64,000 nt of DNA from UBA1479 sp048263775. Its GTDB lineage: Bacteria; Pseudomonadota; Alphaproteobacteria; Rhodospirillales; Casp-alpha2. Made by a program: the position numbers and the translations under genes. Location of the stretch: the NCBI GenBank assembly GCA_048263775.1, contig JBLXDU010000006.1, positions 124,001-188,000 of the forward strand. The letters run 5' to 3'. Positions 18,261-27,107 of this stretch are shown here, piece after piece. Numbering within the stretch: position 1 is the stretch's first letter; every line of letters starts with the position of its first letter. Below the pieces are notes generated by a model that was not told where the DNA came from, ran no database searches, and was given only the letters and a program-made list of their open reading frames with translations.

Positions 18261-19178
18261 ATGGATATAGCGACACAGATGATCATGTTCGCCGCCGTCG
18301 TTGAAAACGGCGGGTTTTCCGCGGCTGCGCGGGATTTGGGACTGACCCCGTCGGCGGTCAGTCGCCAGATTGGCCAACTGGAGGATCGCCTGGGCACGCG
18401 CCTGTTGAACCGGTCGACCCGGCGAATCTCCCTGACTGAGGTCGGGCGGGCCTTTTATGCGCGCTGTGCCGACGTATCGCAGGGCGTGCAGGAGGCCGAG
18501 GCCCTGGTTCTCAACATGGTCGACCATCCCCAGGGAACCCTCAAGGTGGCGGCAACCGTGGCCTTTGCGAAGGCGCAGCTTCTGCCCTTGCTGCCCGCGT
18601 TCCTGGCCAGGAATCCGGATTTGAAGATTTCCCTCGACGCCACGGACCGGGTCATTGATCTGGTCGAGGAACAGGTTGACGTGGCCATTCGGTTTTCCGA
18701 GCAGATCGACGATTCGTCCGTGGTATCACGCAAACTGGCGACCAACCGGCGGGTTTATGTGGCGGCGCCGTCCTATGTCGCCGAACATGGCCTGCCGCGT
18801 ACTCCGGACGATGTGGCGAACCATAATTGTCTGCGGATTTCGACGGTGGAAGCTTGGAATACCTGGACGTTTGAGAATGGCGCCGATCTCCGGCGGCTGC
18901 CGATCAAGGGCAATTTCGAGGCCAACAGCGCCGACGCCATCTATTATGCCGTGTTGGCGGGCGTCGGAATCGCGCGCCTTTCCACATATTTGGTTAACGA
19001 TGCCTTGGCCCAGGGGCGGCTGGTTCGCGTATTGCCGGATTATGCGGACGAGACGTCGGACATTCTGGCGATCTATTCCAACAAGCGGAACCTGTCGCCC
19101 AACGTGCGGGCCTTCATCGACTACTTCGCCGAGAAATTCGGCCCCGTGCCTCCCTGGGAAAAAGAGCGGGCGGCCTAG
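18261..19178 (+). CDS. LysR family transcriptional regulator
   Basis: A 305-residue regulator. The N-terminal winged helix-turn-helix covers residues 1-60 (FSAAARDLGLTPSAVSRQI, then LEDRLGTRLLNRSTRRISLT) and the C-terminal part is the periplasmic-binding-like effector domain. It resembles the CrgA/AaeR-like LysR group. The start at ATG 18261 fits the family length. The upstream TATAAT and palindrome suggest autoregulation and control of the divergent small gene. The effector is unknown. Confidence 0.95.
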   Translation: MDIATQMIMFAAVVENGGFSAAARDLGLTPSAVSRQIGQLEDRLGTRLLNRSTRRISLTEVGRAFYARCADVSQGVQEAEALVLNMVDHPQGTLKVAATVAFAKAQLLPLLPAFLARNPDLKISLDATDRVIDLVEEQVDVAIRFSEQIDDSSVVSRKLATNRRVYVAAPSYVAEHGLPRTPDDVANHNCLRISTVEAWNTWTFENGADLRRLPIKGNFEANSADAIYYAVLAGVGIARLSTYLVNDALAQGRLVRVLPDYADETSDILAIYSNKRNLSPNVRAFIDYFAEKFGPVPPWEKERAA

Positions 19179-19239
19179 ACGAGAGCGCCCGCAGGCCTTA
19201 CCTATTCGTCAGTTGATCAGACATAACGGACAGACACAC

Positions 19240-19605
19240 TTGAAAATCTTCATCGTCGATGACGACCAGATCACGCTTGAAATTCTGAGGTCCATTCTTG
19301 AGGGCGCCGGCCATGAGGTGACGAGCGATCTCATGGGCGCCACGGCGATCTCGTCCATCAAGCAGCATGTGCCGGATGTCGTGTTGACGGACCTTCAGAT
19401 GGCCTCCGTCGATGGGTTCGACCTGTGCCGCGAACTTCGCCAGAGCCCCCGCCTGCGCCGGACCAAGATCATCATCGTATCCGCCCATTCCGCCGAGACC
19501 TGGAAGAATCGTGCGGCGGAGCTGGGGGCCGACGGTTATGTCGAGAAGCCGATCAATGCGGACAAGTTGCTGGGCCTGATCGAGGAATTGGTCAAGACCG
19601 CTTAG
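19240..19605 (+). CDS. Receiver-only response regulator (CheY-like)
   Basis: A protein of about 121 residues made of one receiver domain. The acidic pocket is DDD at residues 7-9, the phospho-acceptor is Asp51 (VLTDLQM), the conserved Ser lies in IIIVSAHS and the Lys in YVEKPIN. There is no output domain, so it probably signals by protein contact. No ATG suits the homologous N-terminus; I use the TTG at 19240 (LKIFIVDDD), with a weak ribosome-binding site. No histidine kinase is adjacent; two are encoded 23-28 kb away. The 3' end overlaps the convergent marC gene by four bases. Confidence 0.82.
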   Translation: MKIFIVDDDQITLEILRSILEGAGHEVTSDLMGATAISSIKQHVPDVVLTDLQMASVDGFDLCRELRQSPRLRRTKIIIVSAHSAETWKNRAAELGADGYVEKPINADKLLGLIEELVKTA

Positions 19606-20249
19606 GTTCCGCCGGCCAGCCCGGTCAGCAGGCCGCTATCGCGGACGCCGTCGAACAGGAACTGCACGGCGAGCGCCGCCAGCAGAATCCCGAACACGCG
19701 GGACAGTACGTGCACGCCGGTCACGCCCAAACGCTTCTGAACCTGTGCGGCTACAAGCATCAGGGCCAGGGTGATGACCAGGACCGCCGTTATGGCGCCC
19801 GCCACTGCGGTGAGGCGCAGCGGGTCGCCATGGGCGTCTGCCACCAATAGCAGGACCGCCCCGATCGTCCCCGGCCCGGCGATCAGCGGCGTCGCCAGGG
19901 GAAACACCGAGACATCCTTGCGGGTAATCGATTCTGCGTCTTCCTCGTCGGTGGTCGATGTCCCGCCGGATGATCTGGCGAACACCATGTCGATGGAAAT
20001 CAGCAGCAGAAGAATTCCACCAGCCGTGCGGAGAGCGGGCAGGGATATCCCCATGTACGTCAGCACGGGTTTTCCCAGCACGGCGAAGAACAGCAGAATT
20101 CCGCCGGCGATGATAACCGCGCGTACAGCCGTGCGCCGCCGTGCCATTGCCGAGGCCTTGGGTGTCAGGGCGGCAAAGGCGATGGCGACGTCGGGCGGCC
20201 CGACGGTGGCGAAGAAGGTCGCAAAGGCGATGAGGGCCGGTTCCAGCAT
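19602..20249 (-). CDS. MarC family membrane protein
   Basis: A 215-residue protein with about six membrane helices and the MarC/NAAT features: an N-terminal helix ending TVGPPDVAIAFAALTP near residues 16-31, and PLATPLIAGPGTIGAVLLL near 115-133. The family was once linked to multiple antibiotic resistance but its transport function is not established. ATG 20249 is chosen; a GTG codon directly before it is an alternative. Confidence 0.92.
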   Translation of the reverse strand: MLEPALIAFATFFATVGPPDVAIAFAALTPKASAMARRRTAVRAVIIAGGILLFFAVLGKPVLTYMGISLPALRTAGGILLLLISIDMVFARSSGGTSTTDEEDAESITRKDVSVFPLATPLIAGPGTIGAVLLLVADAHGDPLRLTAVAGAITAVLVITLALMLVAAQVQKRLGVTGVHVLSRVFGILLAALAVQFLFDGVRDSGLLTGLAGGT

Positions 20250-20524
20250 CACCGGATACTAAGACATTCCGGGCGCGGGCGGTATCCGCGCATCATCCGA
20301 TCAAAACGCCTTGATGCAGACTCCACCGTATTCGGCCGTATCGGCCGCAGCGGCGGGGGGCCAAGATGGACATCAGGCAAATCGCCAGGACGGAAGACAG
20401 ATAACCGAAGTAAACGTGCATGACGCCCGCTGTGTCGGTAGTGGAAAGGACCGAACAGCGGCGGCCGTACGCATGCCAGCGATGACGCAGGTATGTTCAG
20501 CGCCCGAAATATCCTGTGTCACGG
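20250..20524. other. Intergenic region with possible broken small secreted-protein gene
   Basis: This 275-base gap has no intact gene that I can support. On the minus strand, an ATG at 20421 opens a signal-peptide-like sequence (MHVYFGYLSSVLAICLMSIL). After a C6 run the natural frame becomes Arg-rich nonsense, whereas removing one base gives APAAAADTAEYGGVCIKAF and a stop at 20301. It may be a frameshifted small gene or chance. Confidence 0.3.
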
Positions 20525-21658
20525 TTATTTTGCCGCGGCGACGAAGGCGTGGAACGTGTCCTCGATCACCTTACGCCCGATGTCGCGGGTGATGAACACG
20601 ATCTTGGATCGATGATCATCATCGGGCCATTCCGGTAGACCCACGGGCGGGTGGAACAGGTGTTGCACCCCATGCACGGCGACCGGGTTGGCCTCACCCG
20701 CGACGTTCAGGATGCCCTTGATGCGCAGCAGGTTTTCGCCTTGGGTCGTGATCAGCATTTCCATCCAGGTGACGAATCCGTCCCAGGGGATCGGGTCGTT
20801 CACGATCATGCAGAAGGATGAAATGCGCGCGTCGTGGCGGTTGGGATCATGGTGATGATCATGCCCGTGGTCATCACCATGATCGTGGCTGTGGCCATGT
20901 TCGTGATCGTCGCGGTCTTGGGCAAAGGCTTCCTCGCGCAGCCAACCGGCGACGTCGGCGATCTTGCGGTCGGTGGAAAACAACCCGGCGTCGAACAGAT
21001 CCTTGGGCCCGAAGTCGGCGGAGGCGTCGAATACGGGGGCCGACGGGTTGAGGGTACGAAGGCGGTCCTGGATCGTCGCCAGTTGTTCAGGCGTCGCCAG
21101 ATCAGCCTTGGTTAGCACGATGCGGTCCGCGACGGCGGCCTGTTTCACGCTTTCCGGCTGGGCGTCCAGGGTCTGGGGGCCGTTTACGGCGTCGACCACG
21201 GTGACGATACCGTCGAGCCGATAACGCGGACCCACGGTCGGGTCGGTCATCAGGGTGTGGATGATGGGGGCGGGGTCGGCCAGGCCCGTGGTTTCGATCA
21301 CCACGCGCTTGAACCAGGGGATTTTCTTATCAAACCGCTGCCAGAACAGCTCGCGCATGGCGTTGACCAGGTCGCCGCGCACGGTGCAGCACAGGCAGCC
21401 GGAATTGAGCAGCACCGTATCCTCGCGGGTTTCCTTGACCAACAGGTGGTCGATGCCGATCTCGCCGAATTCGTTGATCAGCACGGCCACCTCGCCCATG
21501 TCGGGATGGCTGAGCAGCTTGTTCAGCAGCGTCGTCTTGCCGGCCCCCAGGAAGCCGGTCAGCACGGTGACGGGAATGGTCTTGGCGATCAGCCGCGCGT
21601 TGACGTCCTGCGGCGCGTCGGCGGGGGCATTGTCGCCGGCCTCAGTCCTTTCCGCCAT
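20525..21658 (-). CDS. CobW/COG0523 family GTPase, putative metallochaperone
   Basis: A 377-residue GTPase of the CobW/COG0523 family. The Walker A motif is GFLGAGKTTLLN near residue 36, the family metal-binding motif is GCLCC near residue 88, and a histidine/aspartate-rich loop (about residues 250-278, DHEHGHSHDHGDDHGHDHHH) precedes the CobW C-terminal domain. These proteins deliver or insert metal ions; subgroups with His-rich loops are linked to zinc supply. The gene overlaps hisI, a zinc-dependent enzyme, by 17 bases, which suggests that the chaperone and client or a zinc-stress role are linked. I do not see a clear Zur box upstream. Confidence 0.93.
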   Translation of the reverse strand: MAERTEAGDNAPADAPQDVNARLIAKTIPVTVLTGFLGAGKTTLLNKLLSHPDMGEVAVLINEFGEIGIDHLLVKETREDTVLLNSGCLCCTVRGDLVNAMRELFWQRFDKKIPWFKRVVIETTGLADPAPIIHTLMTDPTVGPRYRLDGIVTVVDAVNGPQTLDAQPESVKQAAVADRIVLTKADLATPEQLATIQDRLRTLNPSAPVFDASADFGPKDLFDAGLFSTDRKIADVAGWLREEAFAQDRDDHEHGHSHDHGDDHGHDHHHDPNRHDARISSFCMIVNDPIPWDGFVTWMEMLITTQGENLLRIKGILNVAGEANPVAVHGVQHLFHPPVGLPEWPDDDHRSKIVFITRDIGRKVIEDTFHAFVAAAK

Positions 21659-22046
21659 AAAGGGCCTCCGGCGTGATCTCGGGCTCGGCGATCACACGGA
21701 TGTCGCCGTCGCGTACGGCATGGAAGAAGCAGTTGTGACGGCCCGTGTGGCAGGCGACGCCCGTCTGATCGACCAGCAGCAGCACCGCGTCCTCGTCGCA
21801 GTCGAAGCGGAATTCCTTCAGAATCTGAACCTGGCCCGAGCTTTCGCCCTTGCGCCACAGCCTGCCCTTGGACCGGGAGAAGTAGCAGACCCGCCCGGTT
21901 TCCAGGGTTTCGCGGATGGCGTCGGCGTTCATCCAGGCGAGCATGAGCATTTCCCCCGTATCGTGCTGTTGCGCCACGGCGGGGATCAGGCCGGCTTCGT
22001 TGAATTTCAGGCGGCCGATGACCCGGTCCGCCACATCGTTGCTCAT
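21642..22046 (-). CDS. hisI: Phosphoribosyl-AMP cyclohydrolase HisI
   Basis: A 134-residue enzyme for the third step of histidine biosynthesis, which opens the adenine ring of phosphoribosyl-AMP. The Mg-binding aspartates are Asp82, Asp84 and Asp86 and the zinc cysteines are Cys83, Cys99 and Cys106 (ACHTGRHNC). I place the start at ATG 22046, eight bases after AAGGA; nine further in-frame codons are possible. It is not in a his operon but overlaps a CobW-type metallochaperone gene, an arrangement also known for duplicated HisI forms in zinc-responsive loci. Whether another hisI exists in the genome cannot be seen here. Confidence 0.95.
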   Translation of the reverse strand: MSNDVADRVIGRLKFNEAGLIPAVAQQHDTGEMLMLAWMNADAIRETLETGRVCYFSRSKGRLWRKGESSGQVQILKEFRFDCDEDAVLLLVDQTGVACHTGRHNCFFHAVRDGDIRVIAEPEITPEALYGGKD

Positions 22047-22091
22047 GCCGATGTCCTTGTCACTTCGCGGCATTGAGCCGCTGAATTTGGG

Positions 22092-23282
22092 TCAGCGGGC
22101 AGCATTCAGCCGCCCGAGGCCTTCCTCCAGATCCTCGATCAGGTCCTGGGGATCTTCCAGCCCTATATGGAGGCGCACCATGGGATTGTCATGTCCCCAG
22201 GCCACGGCCGTGCGCGAGCCCTTCGGGTTGATGGGAATCGCCAGGCTTTCGAAACCGCCCCAGCTGGCGCCGATGCCGAACAGGTCCAGCCCATCGACCA
22301 TGGCCGCGACCGCGGCCTTGGGATAATCGCCGAGCATCACGCCGAACAGGCCGGACGCCCCCGTATGGTCGCGCTTCCACAAGGCATGGCCGGGGTCGGA
22401 GGGCAGGGCGGGGTAGAGTACGCGTTCGACCTCGGGCCTGGCGGCCAACCAGGTCGCGACCTCCATGGCGTTCTTTTGGTGGCGCTCCATGCGTACGGAC
22501 AAGGTGCGGATGCCGCGCAGTGCCAGATAGCATTCGTCGGGCCCGGCACGCGACCCCAGGGTGTTCTGCATGCCCTTCAGGGCCTGGAACTGCTCCTCGG
22601 TCGCGACGGTGACCGTGCCCAGCATGGCGTCGGAATGGCCGCACAGGTACTTGGTCCCGGCTTCCAGCACGACATCGACGCCCAGCGCGAACGGGTTGCA
22701 GAAGAAGGCCGACGACCAGGTGTTGTCGATCACGGTCAGGATTTCCCGAGCCCGCGCGACCTTGGTGATGGCCGGCACGTCCTGCACCTCGAAGGTGTGG
22801 GAGCCCGGAGATTCCATGTAGATCATGCGTGTGTTGGGTTGGATCAGGTCCTCGATCCCGGCACCGATCAGGGGATCGTAGAAGGTGATCTCGACCCCGG
22901 CGCGTTCCAGAAGGTTGGCGCCGACCCGTTTGCGCGTCGGGCCATAGACGGAATCGGAAATCAGCACATGGTCGCCATGCTTGAGGAACGTGATGGTCGC
23001 CGCGGCGATGGCGCCCAGGCCGGATGGAAAGGTCACGGTGCGGTGGGAGCCGTCGTAAAGGGCCGTCACGGCTTCTTCGACCGCGAATTGGGTCGGCGTG
23101 CCCGAACGTCCGTACTGCACACCCTTGAATGGCGGTCGGTCGCGGGTTTCGAATTCCTCGACGGTCGGGAACAGCACGGTCGAGGCGTAATAGATGGGCG
23201 GATTTGGAATGCCCACGTTGTCCCAGGGCTTCATTGCCGTATGGGCGATCACCGTGTCCTTGCGCCGTGATTTCTTCGTCAT
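22092..23282 (-). CDS. metC: Cystathionine beta-lyase (PLP-dependent)
   Basis: A 396-residue enzyme of the Cys/Met gamma-family of PLP enzymes. The PLP lysine is Lys211 (EAGTKYLCGHSD), with phosphate-binding SGLGA near residue 88 and the substrate-side YGRSGTPT near 58-65. The sequence resembles MetC-type cystathionine beta-lyases, which cleave cystathionine to homocysteine, pyruvate and ammonia in methionine synthesis. The start at ATG 23282 is supported by AAGGA 11 bases upstream; the upstream 40-codon extension is rejected. A related sulfur-transfer specificity cannot be excluded. Confidence 0.92.
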   Translation of the reverse strand: MTKKSRRKDTVIAHTAMKPWDNVGIPNPPIYYASTVLFPTVEEFETRDRPPFKGVQYGRSGTPTQFAVEEAVTALYDGSHRTVTFPSGLGAIAAATITFLKHGDHVLISDSVYGPTRKRVGANLLERAGVEITFYDPLIGAGIEDLIQPNTRMIYMESPGSHTFEVQDVPAITKVARAREILTVIDNTWSSAFFCNPFALGVDVVLEAGTKYLCGHSDAMLGTVTVATEEQFQALKGMQNTLGSRAGPDECYLALRGIRTLSVRMERHQKNAMEVATWLAARPEVERVLYPALPSDPGHALWKRDHTGASGLFGVMLGDYPKAAVAAMVDGLDLFGIGASWGGFESLAIPINPKGSRTAVAWGHDNPMVRLHIGLEDPQDLIEDLEEGLGRLNAAR

Positions 23283-23530
23283 TTCGGGGGGAGTCCTTGG
23301 TTGGTTGGGCGTTTCGGCAAGATAGCGGGAAACCATGTTTTCGCAAGGCGTTACACATGTGCACCGCATCAAAGAGAGCGGCTTCCTGGGGAAAAAAGAC
23401 AATCATTCTCGCTTGAGCGATTTTTGTAGGTTATGTTACGCCTGTAAGCCTTCGCGGGTGCGGTATGAACATTCGCCCGCGGAAAACAAAGTAATAAACC
23501 GATTTCAGATAGCCAGGGAGCAATCTACAA

Positions 23531-24550
23531 ATGTTCAAACGAGCAAGTATTGTCGCCGCCGCAGCTGCGGTCGTCGGCATTGCCACGGGGGCACAAGCGG
23601 CAACGCTTGATGACGTCAAGGCACGCGGAGTTCTGCATTGCATCGTGAACACCGGCCTTCCGGGGTTCTCGTACACCGACGCCAACGGTAACTGGGCCGG
23701 CTTCGACGCCGACATGTGCCGGTCCGTTGCTGCCGCCGTCCTCGGGGATGCGGACAAGGTGAAGTTCATTCCGGCCACCGGCAAGACCCGGTTCACGCTG
23801 CTGAACTCCAAGGAAGGCGACGTGATCTTCCGGAACACCACTTGGACCTTCGTGCGCGACGTGGACGTGAAGCTGACCTTCATCCACCCGACCTATTACG
23901 ATGGCCAGGGCTTCATCATCCGCAAGTCCAAGGGCGTGAAAAGCGCCAAGGAACTGGACGGCGCCACGGTCTGCATCCAGACCGGCACGACGACCGAACT
24001 GAACCTCGCCGACTTCTTCCGCGCCAACAAGATCAAGTACACGCCGGTGCCGATCGAAGACAGCTCGGAAGCGCGTAAGAATTATCTGGCCGACCGTTGC
24101 GATGCGTACACTACGGATGCCTCGGGCTTGGCCGCCACCCGCGCGACCTTCGAAAAACCGTCCGACCACGTGATCCTGCCGGAAATCATTTCCAAGGAAC
24201 CGCTGGGACCGGTCGTCCGTCATGGTGATAATCAGTGGGAAGACATTGTCCGCTGGGCCGTGTTCGCCCTGATCCAGGCTGAGGAATCCGGCGTCACCGC
24301 CGCCAACGCCGACGAAATGGCCAAGAACCCGCCGAACCCCGACGTCGCCCGCCTGCTGGGCGCCGAAGGCGACCTGGGCGCCATGCTCGGTCTCGACAAG
24401 GCCTGGGCTCTGCGCGCCATCAAGGCCCGCGGCAACTTCGGTGAAATCTTCGAGAGCAATCTCGGCACGAAAACGCCGATCGGTCTGGAGCGTGGGTTGA
24501 ACGCGCTCTATACCGCAGGCGGTCTGCAGTACGCACCGCCGTTCCGGTAA
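23531..24550 (+). CDS. aapJ: General L-amino acid ABC transporter, binding protein
   Basis: A 339-residue periplasmic binding protein of the AapJ/BztA family for broad uptake of polar L-amino acids. A Sec signal peptide covers residues 1-23 (ending GAQAA). GFDADMCRSVAAAVLGD near residues 56-72 and TTWTFVRDVDVKLTF near 100-114 are typical of this family. It has a clear ribosome-binding site (AGGGAGC). It is the first gene of the aapJQMP operon and is followed by a hairpin that probably raises its level over the permeases. Confidence 0.96.
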   Translation: MFKRASIVAAAAAVVGIATGAQAATLDDVKARGVLHCIVNTGLPGFSYTDANGNWAGFDADMCRSVAAAVLGDADKVKFIPATGKTRFTLLNSKEGDVIFRNTTWTFVRDVDVKLTFIHPTYYDGQGFIIRKSKGVKSAKELDGATVCIQTGTTTELNLADFFRANKIKYTPVPIEDSSEARKNYLADRCDAYTTDASGLAATRATFEKPSDHVILPEIISKEPLGPVVRHGDNQWEDIVRWAVFALIQAEESGVTAANADEMAKNPPNPDVARLLGAEGDLGAMLGLDKAWALRAIKARGNFGEIFESNLGTKTPIGLERGLNALYTAGGLQYAPPFR

Positions 24551-24584
24551 GCCGGGACTTAATCGTGCAAACGACCTGAACGAT

Positions 24585-24615
24585 ACGCGCCGGTGGGGGT
24601 ACCCCTCCGGCGCGT
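24585..24615 (+). terminator. Attenuating hairpin after aapJ
   Basis: A nine-pair GC-rich stem (ACGCGCCGG with CCGGCGCGT) containing an inner GGGG/CCCC, followed by CTTCGTTTC rather than a full U-tract. It lies in the 181-base gap between aapJ and aapQ. It may cause partial termination or protect the aapJ transcript 3' end. Confidence 0.6.
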
Positions 24616-24731
24616 CTTCGTTTCGGGAGCCGATAATAAGAAATGGCCTTCCCGTGCTCTGGGAAAGGAACAAGGCGGCGGAACACCGGTAAGGTTTGAA
24701 TCAAACCGCCCAATAACGACAGGGGGCTGAC

Positions 24732-25940
24732 GTGACCACGACTGTGGATCAAGGAAGCGCGACGGCACGGGGCGAACCCAATGTGCTGTTGAAGCTCTGG
24801 CGGAACAAGGAGACCCGCTCGGTCATCATCCAGATTGTGACGATGGCCCTGCTGTTCGCCTTCTTCGCCTATATCATCAACAATGCGGTATTGAACCTGC
24901 AGGCGCTGGGCAAGACGTTCAGCTTCGACTTCCTGCAGGAGCCCGCGTCCTACGACATCAACCAGACGCTGATCGAATACACCTCGCGGTCTTCGCACGC
25001 GCGGGCCATGCTGGTGGGCATCCTGAACACCGCCCTGGTGGCCTTCTGCGGCGTCATTCTGGCGACGGTCCTCGGGTTTATTCTTGGGGTTATCCGGCTA
25101 TCCAACAACTGGCTGGCGTCGCGCATCGTCTACGTGTTCATCGAATTCACGCGCAACGTGCCGGTGCTGCTGCATATCCTGCTGATCCACGGCATCATGG
25201 TGCACTTCCTGCCATTGCCGAAGCAGGCGATCAGCGTCGGCGATGCCTTGTTCCTGTCCAACCGCGGCGTCTATGCGCCGCGCCCCGAGTTTCTCGACGG
25301 CTTCGGCTTTACCGTGGCGGCTTTCGGGATCGCGGTGATCGCTGCTTTGGTCTTCCGCCGTTGGGCCAAGAAAGTGCAGGAGGATACGGGCAAGATCTAT
25401 CCTGTGTTCCTGATCTGCACGGGGGTCATCATCGGCCTGCCGCTGATCGTGTTCCTGATCTCCGGCTCTCCCTTGGTGTGGGAGATGCCCAAGATGGGGC
25501 GCTTCAACCTGCAGGGCGGCGTCATGATGCTGCCCGAGTTCCTGGCTCTCTGGCTGGCGCTGTCGTTCTATACCTCGGCCTTCATCGCCGAGATCGTGCG
25601 CTCCGGCATCATGGCGATCAACAAGGGACAGTGGGAAGCCGCGGGTGCTCTCGGTATTCGCCGAAACCGCGTGTTGCAGCTTGTCATCATCCCCCAGGCG
25701 CTCAGGGTCATCATTCCGCCCTTGGCCAGCCAGTACCTGAACCTGACCAAGAACTCGTCGCTCGCCATCGCCATCGGCTACATGGACATCGTCGCCACAA
25801 TCGGCGGCATCACGCTCATGCAGACGGGTAAGGAAATGGAGACGATGATCATCGTGCTGCTGATCTATCTCAGCTTCTCGTTGGTCATCTCGGCGTTCAT
25901 GAACTGGTACAACAAGCGCATCGCGCTGGTTGAAAGGTAA
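24732..25940 (+). CDS. aapQ: General L-amino acid ABC transporter, permease AapQ
   Basis: A 402-residue inner-membrane permease of the HisM/AapQ type. The start is GTG. The ABC permease EAA loop is visible as EAAGALGIRRNRVLQLVIIPQALR near residues 302-325. The long periplasmic loop between the first helices and the transmembrane core is characteristic of AapQ/BztB proteins. It pairs with AapM, encoded 12 bases downstream. Confidence 0.95.
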   Translation: MTTTVDQGSATARGEPNVLLKLWRNKETRSVIIQIVTMALLFAFFAYIINNAVLNLQALGKTFSFDFLQEPASYDINQTLIEYTSRSSHARAMLVGILNTALVAFCGVILATVLGFILGVIRLSNNWLASRIVYVFIEFTRNVPVLLHILLIHGIMVHFLPLPKQAISVGDALFLSNRGVYAPRPEFLDGFGFTVAAFGIAVIAALVFRRWAKKVQEDTGKIYPVFLICTGVIIGLPLIVFLISGSPLVWEMPKMGRFNLQGGVMMLPEFLALWLALSFYTSAFIAEIVRSGIMAINKGQWEAAGALGIRRNRVLQLVIIPQALRVIIPPLASQYLNLTKNSSLAIAIGYMDIVATIGGITLMQTGKEMETMIIVLLIYLSFSLVISAFMNWYNKRIALVER

Positions 25941-25952
25941 GGGGAAGGGATC

Positions 25953-27092
25953 ATGGCAAACACACAGAATCCCGATATGACACCCGGTCTCGTGAACGCC
26001 TACGAGCCAGGCGAGCATCCCGATTGGCCGGCGCCATCGTCGGTCAAGGGGCCGGTCCATTGGGTCAAAACGAACCTGTTCGGTTCGGTCACCAACACGC
26101 TGCTGACCCTGCTGACCATCTACCTGCTGTACAAGATCATCCCGGCCATGGTGGATTGGATGTTCATTGATGCAGCCTACACCGGGACCTCGCGCAAGGA
26201 TTGCGAAGCCCAGGCCAGCGGCGCCTGCTGGGCCTTCATCGGGACCCGGTTGCAGTTGTTCATCTACGGCTTCTATCCGGAGGCCGAGCGCTGGCGAGTC
26301 AACCTGACGGCGATCCTTCTGGTCGTCGCCCTGGCGCCGGTGCTTTATGACAACGTGCCGCATCGGGGCAAGGCGCTGATCTTTACCGTGCTTTACCCGT
26401 TGATTGCCGGTGTGCTGCTGGTCGGCGGCATCTTCGGGCTGGAATATGTGGCGACGGACCAGTTCGGCGGCCTGATGCTGAACGTCATCATCGGCGTCAC
26501 CGGCATCGCCTTCTCGTTGCCCATCGGCATTTGTCTCGCCCTTGGTCGACAATCGCATCTGCCGGTGCTGCGCATCGTCTGCGTCGCGTTCATCGAGTTC
26601 ATCCGCGGCGTGCCGCTGATCACCTTGCTATTCGTGGCGGCCGTGATGCTCAGCTACTTCGTGCCGCCGGGCACCAACTTCGACCTGCTGGTCCGCATGC
26701 TGATCATGGTCACGCTGTTCGCCTCGGGCTATATGGCCGAGGTCATCCGCGGCGGCCTGCAGGCGATCCCCAAGGGACAGTACGAAGCGGCCGACTCCAT
26801 GGGCCTCAAGTACTGGCAGTCCATGCGTCTGATCATCCTGCCGCAGGCCCTGAAGATCGCCATCCCCGGCATCGTCAACACCTTCATCGCCCTCTACAAG
26901 GATACGACCCTGGTCATCGTCATCGGCCGGCTCGACATCCTGGGGATCGGTCGGTCATCGTTGGCGGACAGCAAGTGGCAGGGCCTCTCGACCGAGGTCT
27001 ATGTCTTCGTCGCCATCTTCTTCTTCATCAGCTGCTTCCTCATGTCGCGGTACTCCCTGTACCTCGAGAAGAAGCTGCACACGGGTCATTAA
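25953..27092 (+). CDS. aapM: General L-amino acid ABC transporter, permease AapM
   Basis: A 379-residue permease, partner of AapQ. The EAA loop is YEAADSMGLKYWQSMRLIIL near residues 278-297. It has eight or so helices and a cysteine-containing periplasmic loop near residues 77-90. AAGGGGAAGGG precedes the ATG. It forms the AapQM membrane channel energised by AapP. Confidence 0.95.
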   Translation: MANTQNPDMTPGLVNAYEPGEHPDWPAPSSVKGPVHWVKTNLFGSVTNTLLTLLTIYLLYKIIPAMVDWMFIDAAYTGTSRKDCEAQASGACWAFIGTRLQLFIYGFYPEAERWRVNLTAILLVVALAPVLYDNVPHRGKALIFTVLYPLIAGVLLVGGIFGLEYVATDQFGGLMLNVIIGVTGIAFSLPIGICLALGRQSHLPVLRIVCVAFIEFIRGVPLITLLFVAAVMLSYFVPPGTNFDLLVRMLIMVTLFASGYMAEVIRGGLQAIPKGQYEAADSMGLKYWQSMRLIILPQALKIAIPGIVNTFIALYKDTTLVIVIGRLDILGIGRSSLADSKWQGLSTEVYVFVAIFFFISCFLMSRYSLYLEKKLHTGH

Positions 27093-27107
27093 GAGGAGCC
27101 AGCAATC

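Noticed and set aside
20840..20925. A second cluster of GATCATG-type repeats
   Set aside because: Encodes the His-rich loop of the CobW-like GTPase; similarity to the trigger factor run is due to shared His/Asp codons.
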